This document shows, piece by piece, positions 8,186 through 16,286 of a stretch of 64,000 nt of DNA. The notes under the pieces were generated by a model. That model did not search any database, had not been told where the DNA came from, and saw only the letters and a program-made list of their open reading frames with translations. The DNA lies in assembly GCA_963788325.1 (NCBI GenBank), contig CAWBGJ010000007.1:1-64000 (forward strand), written 5' to 3'. The translations under genes and the position numbers were made by a program. Numbering within the stretch: position 1 is the first letter of the stretch; every line of letters begins with the position of its first letter. This DNA comes from Prado023 sp963788325 (GTDB lineage: Bacteria > Actinomycetota > Actinomycetes > S36-B12 > CAIYMF01).

Positions 8186-8445
8186 TGAAGCGCAGCATTG
8201 CCGCATCGATGCCGCTCTCCCAGTCCGCGGGCACCCCCCAGGCCCTTGATGGGTTTGGGGTAGCCGGCGTCCATGGACGAGTCACTGCCGATCCGGACGT
8301 ACTGGCCGCCCTTGAAGAAGTAGATCTTGCCGTTGTACTTCCGGTATACGGTCGCGTCGATGTCCGTCTGGAATGCCACCGGCAGGTTGCCCCACTGCCC
8401 GCCCGCGCCGGGATGGACGTCGAGGCTCGCCTTCTTGGCCGGCTG
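8186..8445 (-). pseudogene. Hemopexin-like repeat protein, fragment
   Basis: In one frame the minus strand reads QWGNLPVAFQTDIDATVYRK, then YNGKIYFFKGGQYVRI and AGYPKPIKGL. After a one-base shift in a G run (near 8235) it continues VPADWESGIDAAML. This is the hemopexin/photopexin blade pattern: D-A-A/D-A-T strand, Y-x-F-x-G-x-x-Y-x-R, G-Y-P-x-x-I, W, G-I-D-A-A. At least one full blade and parts of its neighbours are present, with no start or end. The gene was probably cut by the adjoining IS630 remnant. Bases 8446-8703 show no convincing gene. Confidence 0.65.
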
Positions 8446-8703
8446 CTCGACTGCCGTGGCTTCGGGATCGACGCGGCTGAGCCGCTGCCGCTGACCCAGT
8501 AGGACATCGCGGCGATGGCGGGAGCGTCGCGCCCCACGGTCAACCGGGTGCTCCCCCTGGAGGACCCGGGCACGGCCCAGGCGCTCGCGGGTGGCGCCCG
8601 CTGAGGTTCGGACTCGGTGTGGCCGGCAGACCTGGGGACCAAGGCCTCTTGGCCGTGTTACCCCCGGATGGCACGATGGAGGTGTCGGTGAGGAGGTCGC
8701 GCG

Positions 8704-9249
8704 ATGGGCATTTTCGAATCGACTGGGCAGGGAACAGACACCGCCGAGGCAGGTGCCCGAGCAGGAACTGGGTGGCTGCTGACGTCGCTGATCGCCGTCT
8801 TGGCCCTCCTGATCGGGCTGGGCGCCGGATGGCTGGCCTTCGCGCCAGAGCCGCCGGACGACACTGATCGTCAGATTCAGGCGCTCATCGACGACTACGT
8901 GGCTGCTTGGGATTCCCATGACGGCCAGGCCGTCGTCGCACTCATGACCCAGGATGGCGTGCACTATTCAGGTGGAGCAGCGGGGGGCAAGGACGCGTCC
9001 AGCGACAGTCTGGCTCGCTCCTTGGCCTTCTTCGTCGAGCACCATGCGGGGGGTATGAGTTTCACGTCGGTCAACGACGCTGTCATCCGTACGCAGGATG
9101 GCCCTCCCTACTTGGTGGCCAATGTCGTCGAGTTGGGGCTGGGCACGGGCAGTGACTCGGAGCAGGCGGTCGAGGTCTATAGGATCGTTCCAGAGGACGG
9201 CGTCCTCAAGATCCAGGTCCACACGTTCCAGATCGAGGGCCTCGACTGA
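8704..9249 (+). CDS. Membrane-anchored NTF2-like (SnoaL-type) protein
   Basis: The 181-residue protein has an N-terminal cytoplasmic stretch, one transmembrane helix (about residues 23-48, WLLTSLIAVLALLIGLGAGW), and an extracytoplasmic NTF2/SnoaL-like domain starting IQALIDDYVAAWDSHDGQAV and continuing ALMTQDGVHYSGG. Such domains are cone-shaped ligand-binding folds, sometimes catalytic. No catalytic residues are evident. The start has GGAGG-like sequence ahead of it. It is a single gene of unknown role. Confidence 0.65.
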   Translation: MGIFESTGQGTDTAEAGARAGTGWLLTSLIAVLALLIGLGAGWLAFAPEPPDDTDRQIQALIDDYVAAWDSHDGQAVVALMTQDGVHYSGGAAGGKDASSDSLARSLAFFVEHHAGGMSFTSVNDAVIRTQDGPPYLVANVVELGLGTGSDSEQAVEVYRIVPEDGVLKIQVHTFQIEGLD

Positions 9250-9439
9250 CCTCGGCCCTTCCCAGGGATGCACGAGGGGACGCGATCCGGGTGACTGAGG
9301 CGGCGAATCTGGGTCTCGGTCTAGCCCGATGCCTTCTCTGGTCTAGATGCCCTCTCTGGTTCAGCCTCGTCTGACTCCTTGAGGGCTTGGTTCGGTCCGG
9401 CCATCATCGGAGCTCGCACCGCAAACGCACACCGGGCTG

Positions 9440-9600
9440 ACCGTCGTCGGGCTCTGCGGAAAGAATCAACCGAAACCCCGTGCGGACCATCTCCTGGTCG
9501 TCGGCGATGAGCAGCCGCACGCTCATTGGGTCTGCCCGGCCGGGATCGTGGCCAGAACCCGGAACCCCTTGCCGTCGCCCACCGGGCCAGCCCGGAGGCG
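9440..9600 (-). pseudogene. Two-component system remnant (histidine kinase end and response-regulator start)
   Basis: From ATG 9526 the minus strand reads MSVRLLIADDQEMVRTGFRL, the start of a NarL/LuxR-type receiver domain, then loses coding sense after about 30 residues. Just upstream another frame reads GDGKGFRVLATIPAGQTQ and stops, the typical last strand of a NarL-type histidine kinase. Its stop overlaps the regulator start as ATGA. So an overlapping kinase-regulator pair once stood here and only the junction is left. Bases 9250-9439 and 9601-9828 hold no other gene that I can support. Confidence 0.7.
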
Positions 9601-9828
9601 CCCCACCCCGACACACCCCGAGACCTGCCAGCCGACCGGGCACCCCCCCACGAGCCCGCGACCACACGCACACGACAAAGGGTCGCCGACCCGGCCCGCC
9701 CCAGATGCAGCGCCGGGAGCGCAGGATCTGCACCACCCGGGCGCGGTCCTCACCGAGGACTCAGTCGGTTTGTGGGCTGGCACGCGCAAGCCGTGCGAAA
9801 CTTGGTGTCCCTTGTCTAGGAGCGACCA

Positions 9829-10851
9829 GTGAGTGGAAACACCGTCTACCGGTTCAACAATGCAGCGGTCCTGTCGGTTGTTGCCGTGGATGCGCCCGAA
9901 GTCGTCACCTCGGACTCCTTCGATGAGCGGCTGGCGCCCACCCTCCAGCGGCTCGGGGTCCGCGCCGGGATGCTGCAGCAGCTGGCCGGTATCGAGGAGC
10001 GTCGGTGGTGGCCCGAGGAGGTGTCGTTCACAGACGCCGCCGCGCAGGCCGGCGCGCAGGCGCTCGCGCAGGCAGGCATCGCGCCGGAGCAGATCGGCCT
10101 GCTGATCGACACTTCCGTGTGCCGAGCCCGCCTCGAGCCGTCCGCGGCCGTGGCGGTCCACCACGAGCTGGGCCTCCCCACGTCCTGCCTGAACTTCGAC
10201 CTGTCGAACGCATGCCTCGGCTTCGTCAACGGCATGCAGCTGGCCGGCATGATGATCGAGTCCGGTCAGATCGACTACGCGCTGATCGTGGACGGCGAGG
10301 GCAGCCGGCAGGTGCAGGAGCGCACCTTGGCTCGGCTGCAGTCGGACACCACGACGGTCGCTGAGCTGTTCTCCGACTTCGCCACGCTCACCTTGGGCTC
10401 GGGTGCCGCGGGGATGGTCATGGGCCCGGCTGATCGGCACCCGGAGGCCCACAGGTTCGTCGGCGGCGTGGGTCGCGCGGCCACCGAGCACAACGGTTTG
10501 TGCCAGGGCGACCTCGAGCGCATGGTCACAGACAGCAAGGGGTTGCTGCTGGCCGGCCTCGACGTGGCGGAGGCGGCGTGGAAGGACGCGGAGGCCCACT
10601 TCGACTGGACCGACGTCCAGCACTACGTGATGCACCAGGTCTCCACTGTGCACTGCGGGGCGATGATCAAGCGGCTGGGGCTGGACGCGGACCTGGTGCC
10701 GCTAACCTTCCCCACACGCGGCAACATCGGACCTGCGGCGATTCCGATCACCCTGGCAATGCATCAGGACAAGATCGAGCGTGGTGACCGCGTGATCCTG
10801 CTGGGCATGGGCTCCGGGATCAACGCCGCGGCCGCCGAGATCCTCTGGTGA
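9829..10851 (+). CDS. oleA: OleA: acyl-CoA head-to-head condensing thiolase
   Basis: The 340-residue thiolase-fold protein resembles 3-oxoacyl-ACP synthase III. It has the nucleophile motif SNACLGF with Cys129, a conserved YVMHQVS histidine segment and FPTRGNIGPAAIPITL near the C-terminus. OleA joins two fatty acyl-CoAs head to head into a 2-alkyl-3-ketoacid, the first step of long-chain olefin formation. The identity is supported by the downstream OleB, OleC and OleD genes, each joined by a four-base overlap. The GTG start is preceded by AGGAGC. No separate regulator is seen. Confidence 0.92.
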   Translation: MSGNTVYRFNNAAVLSVVAVDAPEVVTSDSFDERLAPTLQRLGVRAGMLQQLAGIEERRWWPEEVSFTDAAAQAGAQALAQAGIAPEQIGLLIDTSVCRARLEPSAAVAVHHELGLPTSCLNFDLSNACLGFVNGMQLAGMMIESGQIDYALIVDGEGSRQVQERTLARLQSDTTTVAELFSDFATLTLGSGAAGMVMGPADRHPEAHRFVGGVGRAATEHNGLCQGDLERMVTDSKGLLLAGLDVAEAAWKDAEAHFDWTDVQHYVMHQVSTVHCGAMIKRLGLDADLVPLTFPTRGNIGPAAIPITLAMHQDKIERGDRVILLGMGSGINAAAAEILW

Positions 10852-13484
10852 GCCTGCCGCCCGCCGGGTTGAGTGGGCTCGACGCCCGCTGGTCGCGTGA
10901 GGTGACCGCGCCGGACTCGACCGGTGCAGTCCGCACGTGGCACGTGCTCGACTCACATGCAGGGTTGCCCGAGGGCACGCCCGAGCCGGTCGGGACGCTG
11001 CTGTGCGTGCACGGGAACCCGAGCTGGTCCTACCTGTGGCGCCGACTCGTGGCCCGGCCACCCGAGGGTTGGCGTGTCGTGGCCATCGACCACCTGGACA
11101 TGGGGTTCTCAGAGCGAACCGGAACCGTCCGCCCGCTCGCGCAGCGCGTCGACGACCTCGACTCGCTGACCGACGCGCTGGGCCTGACCGGGCCCGGGAA
11201 CATCGCCCCGATCATCACGGTCGCCCATGACTGGGGCGGGCCCATCTCGTTGGGCTGGGTGCTTCGACATGTCGACCAAATGGCCGGTGTCGTGCTGTCC
11301 AACACCGCCGTCCACCAGCCGGCCAGCGCGAGTGCCCCGACCGTCATCCGTGCCACCCGCCTGCCCGGCGTGCTTCCCTCGATGACCTCGCGGACAAGGG
11401 CGTTCATCCGGGCCGGTTTGTTCCTCTCCCGCCCCGTCCCACCGCCCGAGGTCCGCGCCGGTTTCTACGCCCCCTACTCCCAGGCCGCTCGCCGGGAAGC
11501 GATCGAGGACTTCGTCGCCGACATCCCCCTGGATCCCGACGACGTGAGCGCGGAGCCGCTGGACGCCATCGCCGCGGGCTTGGGTGCGTTGGCCAACATT
11601 CCAGTGCTCCTGCTGTGGGGCCCCCGGGACCCGGTCTTCTCCGACCTCTACCTGCGCGACCTGATCACGCGGCTGCCCCATGCCGACGTGCACCGCTACG
11701 AGGGCTCAAGCCACTTCGTACCCGAGGACGCCCCGACCTTCGCCGCCGACGTTGCCATGTGGGTCCGAAGCCGGAGCATGCTGGCCGACCAGGCCGCCAG
11801 CGCCGCCCCGCAGTCGGGCGAGCGCCCGGTTCCCGACTCCGGCCGGCCGCTGTGGGCCGGGATCAGCGAGCGGGCCGCCGATCCGGGCACCAGCCAGACC
11901 CCCGCGGTGACGGAGATGGGGCCCGCCGGGGCAACGGCCTGCATCAGCTTCGCCGAGTTGGACCGGCGCGTCGCCCATGTGGCGGCCGGGCTCTTGGCGA
12001 TCGGCGTGCAACGCGGTGACCGGATCGCGCTGCTGGTCCCGCCGGGCACCGACCTGACTGCTGTCCTGTACGGGATCTGGCGCGCCGGGATCGTCGCCGT
12101 GGTCGTGGACGCCGGGCTCGGGATACCGGGGATTCGAGTCGCCCTGCGCAGCGCGGGTCCGGCCTACGTGGTGGGCACCGCCAAGGGCCTGGCCGCCGCC
12201 CGCCTCATGGGCACGGGCGCGCAGCTGATCTCCGCCGGACCGGTGCCTGGGTCGGTCGAGCGTGGCCTCGGCGTGCGCTGGAGCCTGGCGGAGATCGAGG
12301 CTCGGGGCACCGGTGTTGCGCCCCCGGATGCGCCGGCAGCCGGTGATCCGGCCGTGATCGCGTTCACGTCGGGGGCCACTGGACCCGCGAAGGGCGTGCT
12401 GTACCTGCACGGTCAGCTCCAGGCCCAACGCGATCAGCTCGCCTGCCTGTACTCCATCACTGCCGCCGACCGCCTCGTCGCGGCGTTCGGCCCCTTCGCC
12501 CTCTTCGGCGCCGCCCTGGGTATCCCCTCAGCGGTCCCCGACATGAACCTCACCGCGCCCCGCACCCTGACGGCGAAGGCGATGGGCGACGCGGCAGCGG
12601 CCATCGACGCGACCATGGTGTTCGCCTCCCCGGCGGCCCTGGCCAACGTGGTGGCGACCGCCGACAACGTCGACCCCGCGGGCCGGAAGGATCTGTCAGC
12701 CGTCCGGCTGCTGCTGTCCACCGGGGCCCCGGTGCCCGCCGAGGTGCTGCACGCCATGCGACGCCTGCTTCCGGCTGCCGAGGCGCACGCCCCCTACGGG
12801 ATGACCGAGGTCCTGCCCGTGGCCGATATCGACCTTCCCGGGCTGGATGCCGCGGGGCTGGGCAACGGCGTGTGCGTGGGCCCTCCGGTGCCCGGCGTGG
12901 ACGTGGAGCTGGCGCCCTTGGGCACCGACGGCATCCCCGGCGCCGAACGGACCACGGCCCCGGACGTGACCGGCGAGGTCTGCGTCCGCGCGGACCACAT
13001 CAAGGCTCGTTACGACCGCCTCTGGGTGACAGACCGGGCCGCCACACCCGCACCCGGCTGGCACCGCACCGGCGACATCGGGCACTTCGACTCCGAGGGG
13101 CGGCTCTGGATCGAGGGCCGGCTGGTCCATGTGATCGTCACCGCCGAGGGACCGGTCACGCCAGTGGGGATCGAGCGTCGCGTGGAAGGTGTGGCCGGGG
13201 TGCACCGGGCAGCAGCCGTGGGCGTGGGCCCACGGGGGGCCGCAGTGGTGGTCGCGGTCGTGGAGTTCGCAGGCGTCCGTCGGTCCGGCCTGGCCCCCGC
13301 GTCAGTGCGGGATGCGGTTCGCGCCGCGGTGGGGCGCATGCCCGGTGGGGGACCGGCGATCGCGGCCGTGCTCGTGGTGCGGACCCTGCCCGTGGACATC
13401 CGGCACAACTCCAAGATCGACCGGGTCGCTGTGGGGCGCTGGGCCCAGCGGGTGCTCGACGGCCGCCGGCCCGGCAGGCCATGA
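10848..13484 (+). CDS. oleBC: OleBC fusion: beta-lactone decarboxylase and beta-lactone synthetase
   Basis: Residues 1-300 form an alpha/beta hydrolase of the haloalkane-dehalogenase type, with VHGNPSW (oxyanion region) and VAHDWGGPI carrying the nucleophilic Asp. This is OleB, which decarboxylates beta-lactones to cis-olefins. Residues from about 340 to 878 form an AMP-ligase-like OleC, with AFTSGATGPAKGVLYLHG, APYGMTEVLPV, GWHRTGDIG and a C-terminal lysine in RHNSKIDR. OleC makes the beta-lactone from the beta-hydroxy acid. Such fusions are known in Actinomycetota. The GTG start overlaps the oleA stop. The domain order places the late enzyme first, as in other fusions. Confidence 0.92.
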   Translation: MSLPPAGLSGLDARWSREVTAPDSTGAVRTWHVLDSHAGLPEGTPEPVGTLLCVHGNPSWSYLWRRLVARPPEGWRVVAIDHLDMGFSERTGTVRPLAQRVDDLDSLTDALGLTGPGNIAPIITVAHDWGGPISLGWVLRHVDQMAGVVLSNTAVHQPASASAPTVIRATRLPGVLPSMTSRTRAFIRAGLFLSRPVPPPEVRAGFYAPYSQAARREAIEDFVADIPLDPDDVSAEPLDAIAAGLGALANIPVLLLWGPRDPVFSDLYLRDLITRLPHADVHRYEGSSHFVPEDAPTFAADVAMWVRSRSMLADQAASAAPQSGERPVPDSGRPLWAGISERAADPGTSQTPAVTEMGPAGATACISFAELDRRVAHVAAGLLAIGVQRGDRIALLVPPGTDLTAVLYGIWRAGIVAVVVDAGLGIPGIRVALRSAGPAYVVGTAKGLAAARLMGTGAQLISAGPVPGSVERGLGVRWSLAEIEARGTGVAPPDAPAAGDPAVIAFTSGATGPAKGVLYLHGQLQAQRDQLACLYSITAADRLVAAFGPFALFGAALGIPSAVPDMNLTAPRTLTAKAMGDAAAAIDATMVFASPAALANVVATADNVDPAGRKDLSAVRLLLSTGAPVPAEVLHAMRRLLPAAEAHAPYGMTEVLPVADIDLPGLDAAGLGNGVCVGPPVPGVDVELAPLGTDGIPGAERTTAPDVTGEVCVRADHIKARYDRLWVTDRAATPAPGWHRTGDIGHFDSEGRLWIEGRLVHVIVTAEGPVTPVGIERRVEGVAGVHRAAAVGVGPRGAAVVVAVVEFAGVRRSGLAPASVRDAVRAAVGRMPGGGPAIAAVLVVRTLPVDIRHNSKIDRVAVGRWAQRVLDGRRPGRP

Positions 13485-14485
13485 GGGTCCTGCTCACCGG
13501 TGGCAGCAGCCTGCTCGGCGCCGGGGTCGCCCGTGTCCTGCGCGCCCGGGGCGACGACGTCCGCGTGCTGCAGCGCCGCCCGGCGCCGGTGGCCGCTGAG
13601 CTCGGCCTGACCGAGCACCTCGCGGAGCTCAGCGATGCAGCAGCCGTCGCGCGTGCGCTCGAGGGTGTGGAGGCGGTGATCCATCTGGCGGCGCGCGTGG
13701 GGGTGGTCGGCAGCGCGGGGCAGTTCCATGCCACGAACGTGGTCGGAACCCGCACGGTGCTCGACGCCGCCAGGACCGCGGGGGTGTCGAGGTTCGTCTT
13801 CATCTCCTCGCCCTCGGTCGCCCACTCCGGCTCGGCCCTCGCGGGCACGGGAGCGGATGCCGCCAACCCGACGAGTGCCAAGGGCCACTACTCCCGGAGC
13901 AAGGCTCAGGCCGAACTCGACGTGCTGTCCGCCGATGCCCCCGGGTTCGTCACGATCGCGATCCGTCCGCACCTGATCTGGGGCCCCGGTGACACGCAGT
14001 TGGTCGGGCGGATCGTGGATCGGGCCCGGTCCGGGCGGCTGGCCCTCGTGGGGGGTGGGCGGGCCCTGATCGACACCACCTACATCGACAACGCAGTGGA
14101 CGCGGTGGTGGCGGCCCTCGACCATGCTCCGGCGGGTCACGGGCAGGCCTTCGTGATCTCCAACGGGGAGCCCCGCACGGTCGACGAGCTCTTCGAGCGG
14201 ATCTGTTCGGCGGGGGGCGTCCCGGCCCCGACCCGCTCGGTGCCGCGCTCGCTCGCGTGGGCCGGTGGGGCACTGGCCGAGGGGGTGTGGCGGCTCGGGC
14301 GCCGAACCGATGACCCTCCGATGACCCGGTTCTTGGCCTCGCAGCTGGCGACCGCGCACTGGTTCGATCAACGTCGGGCACGCATGGTCCTGGACTGGTC
14401 GCCGCGCGTGAGCCTGGAACAGGGATTCGCGCTCCTGGCGCAGGCGAGCCAGGCCCGCAGTCATGCCACCGACGAGACCGTCTGA
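13481..14485 (+). CDS. oleD: OleD: NADPH-dependent 2-alkyl-3-ketoacid reductase
   Basis: The 334-residue extended short-chain dehydrogenase starts MRVLLTGGSSLLGAGVARVL (Rossmann glycine motif). It has the catalytic YSRSK and the wing FVFISSPSVAHSG with the active-site Ser. OleD reduces the ketoacid made by OleA to the beta-hydroxy acid used by OleC. The ATG overlaps the oleBC stop by four bases, so the three genes form one tightly coupled operon. The relatives are 3-beta-hydroxysteroid dehydrogenases, but the cluster settles the role. Confidence 0.9.
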   Translation: MRVLLTGGSSLLGAGVARVLRARGDDVRVLQRRPAPVAAELGLTEHLAELSDAAAVARALEGVEAVIHLAARVGVVGSAGQFHATNVVGTRTVLDAARTAGVSRFVFISSPSVAHSGSALAGTGADAANPTSAKGHYSRSKAQAELDVLSADAPGFVTIAIRPHLIWGPGDTQLVGRIVDRARSGRLALVGGGRALIDTTYIDNAVDAVVAALDHAPAGHGQAFVISNGEPRTVDELFERICSAGGVPAPTRSVPRSLAWAGGALAEGVWRLGRRTDDPPMTRFLASQLATAHWFDQRRARMVLDWSPRVSLEQGFALLAQASQARSHATDETV

Positions 14486-14676
14486 TCGTCCTCGCCGCGC
14501 CACCGCCCCGGATCGAGCCGGGTCGGCAGTGATGGGCTGCCGTCGCCGAGCGTAGCTCCGACTCTCCACTGCAGCCACGATCGCGAGAGCCCCGATCCGG
14601 GTCGTGCTCCAGCCGTGACACCGAGTCGCTGCGGCACTAGCGTCGGCACGAGGTCGCCGGCCACGCAGGAGTAGGC

Positions 14677-16224
14677 ATGGAAGCCAGCACATCGTCGGGT
14701 AGCCACTCGCGCGCGCCGTCCCTTGCGCAGGCGATGATCCCGCTGACCTTCCTGGTCGTCTCGCTGGGTAGCGCGGTGTACCTGTACCGCGACGAGGCGA
14801 TCCTCGGTCCGGTCCAGGTCGCCCTGTTCCTCTCGGCTGCCATAGCTGGGCTGGTGGCCCACCGCAACGGCCACTCGGTCGCCGACCTCTCCCAGGCGGC
14901 GGTCAGCAGTGTGTCCTCGGCGATGGGTGCCATCTTCATCCTGTTCGCCGTCGGCGCCCTCATCGGCACCTGGAACATGTCGGGCACCATCGCCACGATG
15001 ACGGACTGGGGGATCCGCATCCTGAGCCCCAGCTTCTTCTACGCCACGGCGGCCGTCATCTGTGCCGCCATCGCGCTGGGCATCGGCAGCTCGTGGACGG
15101 TGATGGCCACGATGGGTGTGTCCCTGGTTGCGGTCTCCGACGCCCTCGGCCTCAACCCCGCGATCGCAGCCGGCGCCGTGATCTCCGGCGCCTACTTCGG
15201 CGACAAGATGTCCCCGCTGTCCGAGACCACGAACCTGGCCCCGGCTGTGGCCGGCACGGACCTGTACACCCACATCCGGGCGATGATGGCCACCACGATC
15301 CCGTCGATCATCATCGCCCTGGGCATCTACCTGGTCATGGGGCTGCAGGCGGACCCGACCGGTGCTCTGGAGGAGGACCTCGCGCTCGCGGCCATTGAGC
15401 AGGCCTTCCACGTGGGCATCCTGACCCTCATCCCATTGGCACTGGTCATCCTCCTGGCGATCCGCAAGGTGCCACCGACCATGGCCATTCTGGCCGGCGC
15501 CGTGACCGGGGGGCTGATCGCGGTCGTCCTGCAACCCGATGTCGTGGTTACCTTCGTCGGCAACGACGCACTGGCCACGCCGTGGGTGATGATCCAGGGC
15601 GTCTGGGATGCGATGGCCACGGGCTTCGTCGCCGACACGGGCTCACCGCAGCTCGACGAGCTGCTCTCCGGGGGCGGGATGCAGAGCATGCTCAACACGA
15701 TCTGGCTCATCGTCGCCGCCCTGGCCTTCGGCGGGATCATGAACCACTCAGGCTTCCTCGCCAAGTTGATCGAGCCCCTGCGCCGCCGCGCTCGCACCGA
15801 CCGCGGGGTCCTGGTCGCGACCGGGACGACGGCCATCGGCATCAACGTCGTGGCCGCCGACCAGTACCTGGCGATCGTGCTGACGGGCAACGTCTACAAG
15901 CACGAGTACGAACAGCGTGGGATCGCCCCGCAGACGCTGTCGCGCCAGGTCGAGGACACCGCCACCGTGACGAGTCCCCTGATCCCGTGGAACAGCTGCG
16001 GCGCCTACGCCGCCGGGGTCTTGGGCGTCGCGACGGTGGCGTACTTCCCCTTCGCCTTCTTCAACCTCATCAATCCCGTGATCTCGTTCACGTACGCCGC
16101 TCTGGGCAGGCACATCCAGCGGGTGGAGCCGGAATCGCACTTCCCCGACGCGCCCCACGAGACCCAGTTCTACGGCGTGGGCGGCCGGCCTGCCGATGAG
16201 GTCCCCGAGCAGGGCGTCGACTGA
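14677..16224 (+). CDS. nhaC: NhaC-type Na+/H+ antiporter
   Basis: The 515-residue protein has about 11-12 hydrophobic segments and the NhaC signature GAYFGDKMSPLSETTNLAPA in the middle. LGIGSSWTVMATMGVSLVAV precedes it, and NVVAADQYLAIVLTGNVYK lies towards the end. NhaC antiporters exchange cytoplasmic Na+ for protons; some relatives carry malate/lactate or amino acids. It lies 190 bases after oleD on the same strand, probably with its own promoter. That gap shows nothing else recognisable. Confidence 0.88.
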   Translation: MEASTSSGSHSRAPSLAQAMIPLTFLVVSLGSAVYLYRDEAILGPVQVALFLSAAIAGLVAHRNGHSVADLSQAAVSSVSSAMGAIFILFAVGALIGTWNMSGTIATMTDWGIRILSPSFFYATAAVICAAIALGIGSSWTVMATMGVSLVAVSDALGLNPAIAAGAVISGAYFGDKMSPLSETTNLAPAVAGTDLYTHIRAMMATTIPSIIIALGIYLVMGLQADPTGALEEDLALAAIEQAFHVGILTLIPLALVILLAIRKVPPTMAILAGAVTGGLIAVVLQPDVVVTFVGNDALATPWVMIQGVWDAMATGFVADTGSPQLDELLSGGGMQSMLNTIWLIVAALAFGGIMNHSGFLAKLIEPLRRRARTDRGVLVATGTTAIGINVVAADQYLAIVLTGNVYKHEYEQRGIAPQTLSRQVEDTATVTSPLIPWNSCGAYAAGVLGVATVAYFPFAFFNLINPVISFTYAALGRHIQRVEPESHFPDAPHETQFYGVGGRPADEVPEQGVD

Positions 16225-16286
16225 CGGACCGCCTCCAAGCCTCGTCGGTTGCCCAGCGCGTCGTCGGCGAGCCCGATCAGAGTCGA

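Noticed and set aside
7801..8964. Single 387-residue gene on the minus strand
   Set aside because: It is a run-on frame through hemopexin and IS630 remnants, with the conserved parts in different frames.
13010..14692. 560-residue open frame opposite oleBC and oleD
   Set aside because: Composition is Arg/His/Gly-rich with no family pattern; the plus strand carries a well-supported operon here.
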